From Sipunculus nudus (lineage: Eukaryota > Annelida > Sipuncula > Golfingiida > Sipunculidae): 64,000 nucleotides of DNA. The stretch lies in the NCBI GenBank assembly GCA_026874595.1, contig CM049317.1, positions 53,401,618-53,465,617 of the forward strand, written 5' to 3'. The stretch's first letter is position 1. Each line of letters opens with the position of its first letter. The position numbers were made by a program, and so were the translations under genes. Positions 37,850-46,926 of this stretch are shown here, in pieces. The notes below the pieces were generated by a model. It saw nothing but the letters and a program-made list of their open reading frames with translations, was not told the DNA's origin and did no database searches.

Positions 37850-40800
37850 TCAGATTTGCACAGACGACCTGTCTATTATGCCGGAACGGACACCTGCTTC
37901 CGTGAAGGGGTCCATATGCACATCTTTTCTTTCACTGCTTTCTCCATTTCGCATTTCTCGTTTACACGGTACGCCAGCACTCTCCTTTTCCGCAGCCACT
38001 TCTAAATGATTCGAAAACTGGCGCAGCGTCATACCTGCGACAGACAGTTGGAATGCCGCGTGCACCACTGCGAATTGCGTTTCGTCCAGCGCGTTCACGG
38101 TGCGCCCTCTTTCTGCGGCAGGGTCACCGTCTAACGGTAACGGGTCAACGTCAAATTCCGGCGTCACGTTCGGAAACACCATTTCGAGGTATGGTTTGAC
38201 GAGGGCTCTGTTGGTTTCCTTGCGTGGTATGTACCGCACGGCATTGTTTGTGTAGGTCGACACTTGGTTGAAATTGAGCATGTTCATGGTAACTGAAGCC
38301 CATTGTTCACGCTCCATGTCTGCGTACGCCTTCACGTCCGGGACAGCGGTGCTCAGCCGGTGGCCCAACACTTCTCCAAACACAGGGTCCATATGGTTTG
38401 TGACGTCAACGACTGTCGGCCCCGCAGCGGACCGGCTTTTGGGCGGCCCGATGCCACCCGATTCTACGGGCCGGTTGGGCCCGTACACGTCTGACACTCC
38501 TCGCCACAGGCCGTGCGCGTCGTCAGCTATTTCCTCCTCAAGTTCCTCTGCTGTCCGCTGTTCCGTTTTACACGAATCGACGGCTCTTTTCACGTCCCGT
38601 TGAAGGTTTTTCAGGTGTTTCAAAAGTGCGCGACTCGGTGGAGCCCTTTCGCCGTCCCACATTGGTTCACCGGCCATTTCTTCTGTGGGTTCGAGGCGTT
38701 CCTCGATAAATTTCTCGTAAAGGTGAACGGCTTCACCCAAGCGACGCTGCTCCTCTTGGTATTCGTTCAGTTGGGCGGTCAGCTGTACGTACCGTTGGGC
38801 GTGTATGGCGGCTTGGTGTTTATGCAGGTCCAGCGCGTGCCCTGACTGTTCCACGAGATCGATCAGGTACTGCATGACCCTTTCGGCTTCCGCGTTCTTG
38901 CGTTCTGCCCTTCTCAGGGCTTCCTTTTCAGCCGACGGCTTACTGAACCAGGACAATGCTTCGGCCACACCCCTCTGCATGTCCAGCTCGGCCGCGGTTC
39001 TTTCCAATTCGCGCACGTTGTACCTGACGCCTGACGTGGCGTCGAGGTCGCTGACTCCAGGGCGTGACAAACTGCCATCGTACAAGCGGCCGGAGGGCAG
39101 TCCGTCGCCAGCGTGATCCGTACTACCACAGACACGCTGTGTGTTACGTTGAGGGGCACGGCTAAACTTCGGGCCCGCACCCGGAAATGTGGACGATGAA
39201 GACAGAGGTGCTCTCGCGTCGTCAAGAGTACCGCCTGCGGTGATCCGTTTCTGCAGATCACGCAGGTTAGCGTACATGCTACCCCAGTCACCCGCGACTC
39301 CGCTCACGATACACGGCACCAGTTTTTTCAAAGCTCCGCGTGTGATAGCGCTATCGGATTCCGCGGCTGTGCCCAACAGTTTCATCATATCGTCTGTGGT
39401 TTTTTCTTTCGCTTTACATGACATCAACTGCCTGTGAAGTTTAGCTGCGGCCAAAGTGGCCGAATTGACCTTTTCCTCTGCAGCGTTCAGTGCCCTGCGA
39501 CAGACCTCTCTTTCGCTAGACGGGTCGTCATCCTGTTCGGCAGGTTTCTTAGGCATGCTCTTTTGCCCTAAAAGCACGCACGGTTTAGAGTTGAATATGT
39601 GCGAGTTTTCTGCTAGGCTTTGTAACAAACCACGTGCTCTGCTGTACATCAGAACTTGCCCACAGGCTGTGGCCATCGGGTCGCACCGGAAATGTTTGTG
39701 CGGGTATACCACCCCAAACTTGGAGCCCGGTGGGAAAAATGATTGGTCCATCACAGACACCCCGAAGCCGGACTGGGGTCCCAGGTATACCAAAACACAT
39801 TCTTCCGGTGAAAGGACGCGGACGTGCCCTTGGCTGCAGTCGCAGAGCTTCGTGGAGCAGGTACGCAAGGCTGACAAAAGAACGCTCTCTGAGGCGGAGG
39901 TCTCGGTTGAGCCACATTTCCATCCAGAGCACACGCAAGGGCTGAGGTTACCTGATCCAGGGGGTAAACGCACGTAAGGCACTGCGCCCAACGAGAGGGT
40001 CCATGTACAGTACATCTCGTAGTTTCCCTGGAGTTTTACACGCTGCACCACCCGTTGTACGAGTTCTGCAGAAAGCTCTCTGATGTGGTTCTCGAGATAA
40101 CCTTGGAAATTTTTTACGGACACGCGAATTTGGGCTGCACACTTTGTGATATCGAGGGGATCGCCCACGGCCATATCAACATGGTGCGCCCATTCCTTCT
40201 TGAACTTACCGTAAAGCGCGGTGGTGACGTCAGAGGACAAAGACCGACACAGGCAAGAAGCGACGTATTGAAAAACGAGCATATCTGTAGGCAGTGACAA
40301 GACGGCTCCTGTGCAAGCGGAGGACCCCCCGGTGAAAGTACGCAGGAGTTCCCTGCTGAGGTCCGTCGGATGAACCAACACAGGACGTGAACCGGCAGCA
40401 GACAAAGGCGCATTCGACAGGCAAGACACCACGGCGTCCGTCACCTTTTCGGCCGGCGGAGGCCCGTACGCCGTGTCACCCACCGTCGTATCGCATGACG
40501 GTACAGCTATGCAACGCACGGAACGGAGTGCACGTGCGCGTTTCAGTTCACGGTGCAGCAGGTTTCTCTGTCTTGCCAGTTCCACGTACGTGTCTTTCAT
40601 CCTTTCCGCGTCCCGCCTCGTGCGGTCCAGTTGTTCGCACAGATTGTGAAATTCCCGACGTGTTTCGCGGTCCCGGACGGTTTGTATTGCCAGGACGTCT
40701 GCGGAAACGCGTTCTTTGTTCAGCAGTTCAAACCGTTCTTTTAACTCGTGGAGCATGTCGGGATGTCCCTCTGGCCAAGGTGTTGGCACGTCAAGGGATA

Positions 40801-41101
40801 CCCGTTGGGAATCCATGTTTGGTACATCTGTGTAATGGGCGTACGCCTTTTTAGGGCCGTAGCCGCCTTCGTAGGGAAACGCTTTGGACCGGACCTGGTC
40901 GTAAACTCTTGCATCCTGCCGTAGTGGCGGGAAACTGCCCAGACGTGACGGGTCCTCGTGTCTGTGCACTTGCTCTTTCAGGCTCCTGTAAGACTGCCTG
41001 CACCCGTTCCTGGAGAACGACGCTCGATCCGCCGGATATGATCTGTGTTTCCGTCGTGATTCATACCTGAAACGCGGTGTCCACATGCGTGTAGTGTGCA
41101 T
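37850..41101 (-). CDS. Large coiled-coil protein, 1083 aa
   Basis: ATG at 41101; stop about 60 bases before its poly(A) signal. The first 100 residues are basic and Tyr/Arg-rich. Heptad-like helices occur at about 105-185 (rich in Glu/Arg/Leu) and about 770-900 (AERVMQYLIDLVEQSG onward), separated by a Cys-containing globular region (CVCSGWKCG) and a Ser/Pro-rich linker. A well-conserved-looking domain (NMLNFNQVSTYTNNAVRYIPRKE) is near residue 980. Long coiled coils with a late globular domain would fit a portal or inner-tegument protein, but no diagnostic motif was found, so this is a structural guess. Confidence 0.68.
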   Translation of the reverse strand: MHTTRMWTPRFRYESRRKHRSYPADRASFSRNGCRQSYRSLKEQVHRHEDPSRLGSFPPLRQDARVYDQVRSKAFPYEGGYGPKKAYAHYTDVPNMDSQRVSLDVPTPWPEGHPDMLHELKERFELLNKERVSADVLAIQTVRDRETRREFHNLCEQLDRTRRDAERMKDTYVELARQRNLLHRELKRARALRSVRCIAVPSCDTTVGDTAYGPPPAEKVTDAVVSCLSNAPLSAAGSRPVLVHPTDLSRELLRTFTGGSSACTGAVLSLPTDMLVFQYVASCLCRSLSSDVTTALYGKFKKEWAHHVDMAVGDPLDITKCAAQIRVSVKNFQGYLENHIRELSAELVQRVVQRVKLQGNYEMYCTWTLSLGAVPYVRLPPGSGNLSPCVCSGWKCGSTETSASESVLLSALRTCSTKLCDCSQGHVRVLSPEECVLVYLGPQSGFGVSVMDQSFFPPGSKFGVVYPHKHFRCDPMATACGQVLMYSRARGLLQSLAENSHIFNSKPCVLLGQKSMPKKPAEQDDDPSSEREVCRRALNAAEEKVNSATLAAAKLHRQLMSCKAKEKTTDDMMKLLGTAAESDSAITRGALKKLVPCIVSGVAGDWGSMYANLRDLQKRITAGGTLDDARAPLSSSSTFPGAGPKFSRAPQRNTQRVCGSTDHAGDGLPSGRLYDGSLSRPGVSDLDATSGVRYNVRELERTAAELDMQRGVAEALSWFSKPSAEKEALRRAERKNAEAERVMQYLIDLVEQSGHALDLHKHQAAIHAQRYVQLTAQLNEYQEEQRRLGEAVHLYEKFIEERLEPTEEMAGEPMWDGERAPPSRALLKHLKNLQRDVKRAVDSCKTEQRTAEELEEEIADDAHGLWRGVSDVYGPNRPVESGGIGPPKSRSAAGPTVVDVTNHMDPVFGEVLGHRLSTAVPDVKAYADMEREQWASVTMNMLNFNQVSTYTNNAVRYIPRKETNRALVKPYLEMVFPNVTPEFDVDPLPLDGDPAAERGRTVNALDETQFAVVHAAFQLSVAGMTLRQFSNHLEVAAEKESAGVPCKREMRNGESSERKDVHMDPFTEAGVRSGIIDRSSVQI

Positions 41102-41619
41102 TTTGTTTTATCATGCCATGGACCGTTTGGTGACCGATCAGTTGACGTAAGTCACAGTAACTGTGACAGTGACTTTATCCACCCCAATACCTGATTCAAC
41201 CGCTAGGACCAGAAACACAAATACGTACTTCAAATAACGACCAATCTGACCCTTCGTCTGTTGCGCTCGTACAACCCGATCGGATATAAGACGCGGGTTG
41301 TAAAAAGAGGGATGTGCATGATCATCATCAGTATAGCTCAGGGGACTTATAGTCAGCTGAGCTGCAACCGACCCACACCTTAGCTACCACACACGTCATC
41401 CATACCATCATACATTGGAACGTCATTTGACAAGTGCACAGAACGAAGGCTGGCATAAATCACGTTCATTAATGCTGTCTAACATGAAACACGAAACAAT
41501 AAAAAAAAACAACACCATACACGATACATCACATTTATACCAAGTAACAACGTATAAACAAATCAAATTCATGCACGTTCATGTCAAATAAACCAAAATA
41601 TATCTGTCCATATCACGTT
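41102..41619. other. Intergenic region, no gene seen
   Basis: About 500 bases between the coiled-coil gene start and the stop of the first ankyrin gene. It contains TATA-like GGATATAAG near 41280 and several AT-rich stretches. No open frame of note. Confidence 0.4.
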
Positions 41620-42432
41620 TCACTCGATCATCCGTAAGAACATACACATCTCTGAATTGTCTGTAGCGTATGCCAGTGAACGTGCTGTTTCCCTATCGTA
41701 GGATTCGAGCGATATGTCAGCTCCGGCTTCTAATAACATATACTTCACCATGTCCACATTGCCACGCAGAACAGCTTCATGTAACGGTGTCAAGCCTCGT
41801 TTGCCTTCTTTACAGTTGGGATCCGCGTGCAGCGCGAATAAAAGATAGTTCAGCATGTCCCTGGCATCTGCTTCTGCTGCTATGTGCATGCAAGTGCGAC
41901 CGTCCGCGTTCATAACACCCGTGAGATTCCTGTAGAAATCCGGCTTGTCCATCATCGCAAAGCCGGCCCAGCATGTCAGTGATTTCAAGCATTCCGAGCA
42001 CTTGCGCTGGCAAGCCAAGTGCAGTGGGGTGTTCGCGTGTCTGTCCCTTTTCGTAACGTCCGCTCCGCGCATCACTAGATGCCGGATGAGTTGGTGCATG
42101 CAAAGTCTCACAGCCAGCTCGAGGTAGGTTTCTCCTTGTATGTTTACTATGTCGAGGACTCCTGGCCCGTCCATTCTGTCTAGTACCGATATCGCCCAGC
42201 CTTCCATCCCGGCTAATATGCAATTGTGTAGAAACGTCTCACCGGCACTGTCACGGGCGAGAAAGTGACACGGGATGGACGATACGTCCCGTGGGGCACC
42301 AGAAACCGTGACTTCTTTGGCGGTGCTGTTCTCGCGTATGTCTTTGACGGTGCTGTTTTCGCTTATGTGAAGTCTACGCATCCCAGCCTCGACTGACTCC
42401 GTCGAACAAAACATGTCTCTGTCTCTAAACAT
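41620..42432 (-). CDS. IkB-like ankyrin protein 1, 270 aa
   Basis: Start at the ATG 42432, 60 bases below a TATAAA box (42491-42496); the frame itself opens from a TTG further up. After about 60 residues come five or six ankyrin repeats. One, NTPLHLACQRKCSECLKSLT, has the character of the IkB family (IkB-alpha type repeats) rather than generic ankyrins, and the next two repeats are spaced as in IkB. There is no N-terminal phosphodegron (DSGxxS), so such a protein should hold NF-kB/Rel dimers without being degraded, as known for viral ankyrin IkB mimics of polydnaviruses. Confidence 0.8.
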   Translation of the reverse strand: MFRDRDMFCSTESVEAGMRRLHISENSTVKDIRENSTAKEVTVSGAPRDVSSIPCHFLARDSAGETFLHNCILAGMEGWAISVLDRMDGPGVLDIVNIQGETYLELAVRLCMHQLIRHLVMRGADVTKRDRHANTPLHLACQRKCSECLKSLTCWAGFAMMDKPDFYRNLTGVMNADGRTCMHIAAEADARDMLNYLLFALHADPNCKEGKRGLTPLHEAVLRGNVDMVKYMLLEAGADISLESYDRETARSLAYATDNSEMCMFLRMIE

Positions 42433-42490
42433 GTGAACAAACAGTGAACTGCAACAGTATGTTATCAAATACTACCAGAACAGTCATCTA

Positions 42491-42496
42491 TTTATA
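42491..42496 (-). promoter_or_regulatory. TATA box of ankyrin gene 1
   Basis: TATAAA on the minus strand, 60 bases upstream of the ATG at 42432. Confidence 0.55.
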
Positions 42497-42803
42497 CGCT
42501 AAAACGACATCTATTTTTAACCCGTGGAATATCCGAAAGTCACATTTGTGAGGTAATCTCTAATTTTGGCAACGTCGGAATTCCCCCACAAATCACAGTA
42601 TGATAATGCGTCATCCGACATGTGGGATTTTTGTTCACGGTCACACACAGCCACGTCATTGGTAGTGTTTGTTTAGGGTTGAACAACGGTGTATCCGGAA
42701 AGCGAAGCCCCCCCCCCTCCCCCAGTTCATCAGCCAGTGCTGTCATTGCGGGATAATTAGTAGGCACAGTATACAATCATAGTGTATGCACTTTCGTATT
42801 AAG
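42497..42803. other. Intergenic region, ankyrin genes 1 and 2
   Basis: No supportable gene. A C-rich run (CCCCCCCCTCCCCC) lies near 42709-42723. Confidence 0.4.
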
Positions 42804-43757
42804 CTATCCACTCTCGGTCATGCTGTCGTCTTCGCTGTCGCAATTGTCCGGGCGCACAGCACCCAACCCTACAAGAAACATAACACATTCCTCGTGCCCG
42901 TTCGACATTGCAGCTTCCAAGGGAGAACTCCTGTTCCACGCTCGCGCGTGTGCATTCGCCCAACATTCATTTACCAAATATCGTACCATGTCTAATCTGC
43001 CGGACTCAGCTGCTTCGTACAGTGCAGTCTTTCCCGTCTTTCCATTTGGCGCATCGACATCCTCCAGCAGCGGTTTGAGGCAACCTAGCAGGTCCTTGTG
43101 CCCACCTTCCGCAGCCAAATGTACGCATGTCTGCCCGTCGTAATTCAAAATGTTCGGCCTTGGGGGGACTCTGTTAAACGGTCTGTAACGTAGATATTTT
43201 TTCACTTCTGCATGCGTCAGGTACAATGTCAGAGCCATAGCACACATCGTGTCACCTCTGGCTGAAGCCAAATGCAACGGTGTGTTCCCGTGCGCGTCTC
43301 TAGCCTCTGTGTCCGCACCGCGAGCCACCAACTGCCTAACCAGTGAATACATACCCTTCTTAACGGCCAGGTGCAAGCAGGTGTCGCCATTCATATCGGT
43401 CTTGTTGATCCCTCGGCTGTGCGTTAGGTCGCGCAGTATCCCCGTGGCAGCACGTTCCCTGCCCCAATTCTTTATGCAACTGTGTAAAAGTGTTTCGTCC
43501 GTGCCCATCCCGACGTCTTCAAATATGTTGTTCACGAACCGCTTGGCGTTTTTCCAGGAAAACAGGCAAAACCTGCAACCCAAGACCACGGCGTTTCGCC
43601 ATGTGAAAGGCCAACTGCAGAGAGAAAGGGGACCCTTGAGTCCAAAAGGGAGCTCTCTTCTCGTCCAGCTCGGGGTCAAAGCCTTCACAAACCGACATAT
43701 GAACCGAGGTACAAGTCGGATTCGACACAAGTAATTGCCCGCCAGTTCCGTTGTCAA
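42804..43757 (-). CDS. IkB-like ankyrin protein 2, ankyrin part
   Basis: The frame holds five or six ankyrin repeats (GDTCLHLAVKKG, GNTPLHLASARG, GQTCVHLAAEGG, GKTALYEAAESG), with the same layout as ankyrin proteins 1 and 3. Its first 80 codons have no protein-like pattern, and the likely N-terminal part lies in another frame (43519-43944), so the coding sequence is interrupted or spliced. An internal ATG at 43508 could give a 234-residue ankyrin protein by itself. Expected role, if expressed: IkB-type inhibition of NF-kB/Rel. Confidence 0.72.
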   Translation of the reverse strand: MTTELAGNYLCRIRLVPRFICRFVKALTPSWTRRELPFGLKGPLSLCSWPFTWRNAVVLGCRFCLFSWKNAKRFVNNIFEDVGMGTDETLLHSCIKNWGRERAATGILRDLTHSRGINKTDMNGDTCLHLAVKKGMYSLVRQLVARGADTEARDAHGNTPLHLASARGDTMCAMALTLYLTHAEVKKYLRYRPFNRVPPRPNILNYDGQTCVHLAAEGGHKDLLGCLKPLLEDVDAPNGKTGKTALYEAAESGRLDMVRYLVNECWANAHARAWNRSSPLEAAMSNGHEECVMFLVGLGAVRPDNCDSEDDSMTESG

Positions 43758-43944
43758 TGCTCGTCAATGAGGTGTCCATTTCTGAAAGTGTTTCCCCTGT
43801 ATTCATGTCATCGTCTATGACATTAACGCTTTCTGTTGAGTACGCAGACTTGTCTATGAAGTTATCACCCTGGGTAGAGTACTCAGACACTTCAGCGCAC
43901 ACTCTAGCAAGTTCAATGCTTTCAATTTGCCGCCTGCTGGCCAT
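43519..43944 (-). CDS. N-terminal frame of ankyrin gene 2 (frame break)
   Basis: From the ATG at 43944, 57 bases below a TATAAA box. It is acidic and Ser/Thr-rich, like the N-termini of the two sister genes, and overlaps the ankyrin frame by about 240 bases in a different phase. A good acceptor-like CTTTCTCTCTGCAG (minus strand, ending at 43615) lies in the overlap, but no strong matching donor is visible. So this is either a spliced gene with an atypical donor or a frameshifted, possibly inactivated copy. Confidence 0.55.
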   Translation of the reverse strand: MASRRQIESIELARVCAEVSEYSTQGDNFIDKSAYSTESVNVIDDDMNTGETLSEMDTSLTSIDNGTGGQLLVSNPTCTSVHMSVCEGFDPELDEKRAPFWTQGSPFSLQLAFHMAKRRGLGLQVLPVFLEKRQAVREQHI

Positions 43945-44000
43945 GGTACGGCGATAAAGACGTTCATCCAAAATGTAGACGTTGGCACTGGTCGGGCACA

Positions 44001-44006
44001 TTTATA
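44001..44006 (-). promoter_or_regulatory. TATA box of ankyrin gene 2
   Basis: TATAAA on the minus strand. It overlaps an in-frame ATG at 44001, which argues that this ATG is not the start and that 43944 is. Confidence 0.55.
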
Positions 44007-44414
44007 CACAATGCTTCCTAGTGACAACCAATAGAAAGTCTCTGATTGGGGGAAAATTCTCCTGACTCATACCCTCCTGACTTGTTTATGCAAGCATATG
44101 ATTTACATGGGGAAAACCGACGATGACTCACTGATTGTGTGAATTCCAAAACGTAAACCGACGTAGTACACATCCGGGAAAATCTACGTGTTAGCGGTTA
44201 TGTTACCACGACGTCGTACCCACGTTCTGGCAGGTATTCAGTATACCAACTGACGCTTGGAAATACCCGGTTTTACGCTTAAGTAAAAGTAAAAACCCAA
44301 TGACGTAAATGTTTAAATGCTCCACTACTAAAAACACTAATCAGGCGACGTATATTCTGTGTGCGGAGGAAACAGGATTACATCCTGACAGTTCGCTTAA
44401 TAAACACATACGCC
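44007..44414. other. Intergenic region, ankyrin genes 2 and 3
   Basis: About 400 bases with no supportable gene; promoter of gene 2 and 3' end of gene 3. A short tandem AAGTAAAAGTAAAAA occurs near 44280. Confidence 0.4.
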
Positions 44415-45551
44415 TCAGCATTCATCTGTATCGCTTTCCTCCGACGTTTCTTTGCCGCATTTCTTAATGTAATTCAAAAGGATTTCAGCTGTTTCCTGTT
44501 GGTTTTCCATCATAGCTGACTGTATGGGTGTCCAGCCGTCGGACGACTTAACGTGTACGTCTGCGCCGCATCTCTCGATCAGGCACCGAACCATGGTACT
44601 CAAACCGGCTGCAGCTGCTATGTGCAGTGCCGTTCTGCCACTGCGGGTTTCCCGTTGGTTTACGTCCGCTCCCAACTTGTTCACCAGGTGAACCGTCAGT
44701 TCCTCCACCCCGCAAGCTGCTGCGAGGTGCATAAATCCCAGACCTTCCTTGTTTACCGCGTCCATGTCTTGAGGTAACTTGGTGAACGGCACAAAGTATG
44801 GGATGTTCAACATCTCTTCCCCCAGGACTGCTGTCAGGCATTTTACGGTCGACAGGTCACCTCGTGCGCAGGCTATGTGGAGGGGCGTGTTACCATCTGA
44901 GTCTCGTGCCTCTAAAACGGCACCGTGCATGACCAGTTGCCTTGCCAAGCATGCCTGTCCTTTCATGACAGCCAAATGGAGGCACGTTCGGCCTTTCTTG
45001 TTGGGAATGTTCAACACAGCATAGCATTCCTGTCCTTTCACGTAGCAGCTCGGCCCTTTCAGCCCTGCCAGTATACGGGAAACCACATCATACCTACCCT
45101 CTTCGATTAGCCTGTGCAGCGCAGTCCTCCCAGTTTCGTCTGTGCGACGCAACTGTTCCTGAGAGTATCTTTCCCCCGCGCCTGTGTTCTTAACATCGGG
45201 TACCACGCCTGCGTCTGCTTCTGACAGCACGCAGTCATTCATACTACACGCCATGTCTTCCATGTCAAAATCGTCATCCATCTCTTCACTGAAACCTACG
45301 TCGTCGTCATCAACCGGAACACCGGCGTAGAAGGCGGCTAGTGCTGCTGCTGCGCGTGGGTTTGCGCGTGCCATCTGGAGCGACTCATCCATAAGGCCAC
45401 GGTGAATATGTCCTGGAAGTTCCTGCTGAAAACTCCATCCTACGGCTCCTAAATCATCGTCAGCGTCATCTTCTTCGTCGTCCATGTTATGTATATTGTC
45501 TAACATCCGTTGAAAGCGCGGGTTTTCCCTGTTAAACCGCTCTCGTGACAT
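44415..45551 (-). CDS. IkB-like ankyrin protein 3, 378 aa
   Basis: True ATG at 45551. A 130-residue acidic N-terminus (MDDEEDDADDDL, later DDDVGFSEEMDDDFDMED) is followed by six ankyrin repeats: GRTALHRLIEEG, GRTCLHLAVMKG, GNTPLHIACARG, GLGFMHLAAACG, GRTALHIAAAAG and a final GWTPIQSAMMEN. The repeats align in order with ankyrin proteins 1 and 2, so the three genes are tandem paralogues. The acidic N-terminus resembles a degron-free regulatory tail; no DSGxxS phosphodegron is seen. Likely role: a stable IkB mimic in the infected cell. Confidence 0.85.
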   Translation of the reverse strand: MSRERFNRENPRFQRMLDNIHNMDDEEDDADDDLGAVGWSFQQELPGHIHRGLMDESLQMARANPRAAAALAAFYAGVPVDDDDVGFSEEMDDDFDMEDMACSMNDCVLSEADAGVVPDVKNTGAGERYSQEQLRRTDETGRTALHRLIEEGRYDVVSRILAGLKGPSCYVKGQECYAVLNIPNKKGRTCLHLAVMKGQACLARQLVMHGAVLEARDSDGNTPLHIACARGDLSTVKCLTAVLGEEMLNIPYFVPFTKLPQDMDAVNKEGLGFMHLAAACGVEELTVHLVNKLGADVNQRETRSGRTALHIAAAAGLSTMVRCLIERCGADVHVKSSDGWTPIQSAMMENQQETAEILLNYIKKCGKETSEESDTDEC

Positions 45552-45758
45552 TGCTGAAACACGCCTGTATTACAGTGTGACCGTGTCGATTGCACTGTGG
45601 GTTTTATTAGTATTCGTCGGCTGACGACATGTGGCCCGTCCGTGTTTCAGTGCAAAGTCTGGTCAAGACGGGACGTAGCTGTACACGTGCAACGCAAATA
45701 CATGCGACATTGACTCCGCCCACTGCATGTGACGTCAAACGCCAGTCACCCGCTTGCT

Positions 45759-45764
45759 TATAAA
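45759..45764 (+). promoter_or_regulatory. TATA box of the 155-aa gene
   Basis: TATAAA (within CTTATAAAGC), about 110 bases upstream of the ATG at 45875. Confidence 0.55.
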
Positions 45765-45874
45765 GCTAGACTCATTTCGTTCAGTGCGGTCCAGACAGGA
45801 GGAGGCGTCATAATTGACGACACGCACAACCGCTCGGTTGTCTTTATATCATTATACAGCAAAGTCGGTGTGTC

Positions 45875-46342
45875 ATGGGTGCCATGTTCAGCAGGTCTCG
45901 GCATTACGTTACCCACGAAGACCCCGAAGATGTTAATGACGTCGTTCATAACGAAACTTCCCAAGTACAGTGGTACATCGGAGAAGGCGAACCAACGCAT
46001 GAGAATACAATCCCTAGCACACTGGACCGTGCTACGTGCAGGGAGGAACGTTCTCCGCTTGAACAGGCGGAGAAGTCTGACACAAGCATGACAGATGGTG
46101 GTGAAACGAGTACACGAGCACGCACACTCCGCCGTCGCGGGAGAGGACGTCGAAACCCATTGTCGGGCCACACGCCGGACCAGACCCAGAGTTCCTGGAC
46201 ACCACGTACAACGGGAGTGATGGTTGGGAGGTTACAAAAAATGACGCAACTGTTGCATGAGATGAGGGAAGACCTAACACAGATGGACAGGATCTTGTCC
46301 GAAATGACACCGGGAAAGGTCGAGGTCTCCAAAAAAGAGTAA
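45875..46342 (+). CDS. Hypothetical basic protein, 155 aa
   Basis: Single sense gene in a mainly antisense area, with a TATA box upstream and AATAAA at 46435. The start Met is followed by Gly (MGAMFSRSR), so N-myristoylation is possible: Gly2, with Ser at position 6 and basic residues after. The middle is disordered and has an Arg-rich patch (RRRGRGRR); the last 45 residues form a Met/Leu-rich helix (coiled-coil like). This layout would suit a small myristoylated tegument protein, as UL11-type proteins are, but that is inference. Confidence 0.6.
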   Translation: MGAMFSRSRHYVTHEDPEDVNDVVHNETSQVQWYIGEGEPTHENTIPSTLDRATCREERSPLEQAEKSDTSMTDGGETSTRARTLRRRGRGRRNPLSGHTPDQTQSSWTPRTTGVMVGRLQKMTQLLHEMREDLTQMDRILSEMTPGKVEVSKKE

Positions 46343-46434
46343 CACAGGTCGGACATGCATGGTTCTCCGTTTCATTGTACCTGACAGTGTTTTGTTACCG
46401 AAGTACTGCGTGATGAAGCATGTAATTAAACCAA

Positions 46435-46440
46435 AATAAA
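46435..46440 (+). terminator. Poly(A) signal of the 155-aa gene
   Basis: AATAAA about 90 bases after the stop at 46342. Confidence 0.55.
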
Positions 46441-46926
46441 CACAACTTTGATATTATTGAGTGTATTTTTCGTACTGATACCTGCCATACGTTTCCATAC
46501 ATACATACATATAACCTTCATATGCACGTAACATACACCGGGAGCTCCCCCGCCTTTTGTTCCTGTTGCGATTCATCAGGTGCGTGATTCATGTTTGTGT
46601 GATTCATGTTTGGGTGTGTGTAAATGTGGCATGCGTAAAGAACGACAGACACCCGTTAAAGCAGGACAATATTTTTACTGCGTGCAAATCAAGCATACAT
46701 ACAAAACAATAAACATGGCGCTGAGATGAAGCACAGTATTTGACGTGACGGAAAGGACAGTGTCCTTAAAAACCAATGTTAAGTCGCCTTCAGTCATGTT
46801 TTAAGAAGAAATGTTCATTCGTTTAAATTTCTGTCGTTTAAATTTAAAATCAAATTAGACCATGCTCTTTTTTCCAACAAAACATAAAGGCCGTCGACTG
46901 GATATAAACTGTTTTTTTTTTATGAT
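46441..46926. other. Intergenic region, no gene seen
   Basis: About 490 bases, AT-rich. It has a short ATAC microsatellite near 46498 and a GTGATTCATGTTTG direct repeat near 46585-46612. No coding potential seen. Confidence 0.4.

Noticed and set aside
43999-44001. ATG at 44001 as start of ankyrin gene 2
   Set aside because: It overlaps the TATAAA box; the ATG at 43944 lies a usual distance downstream.
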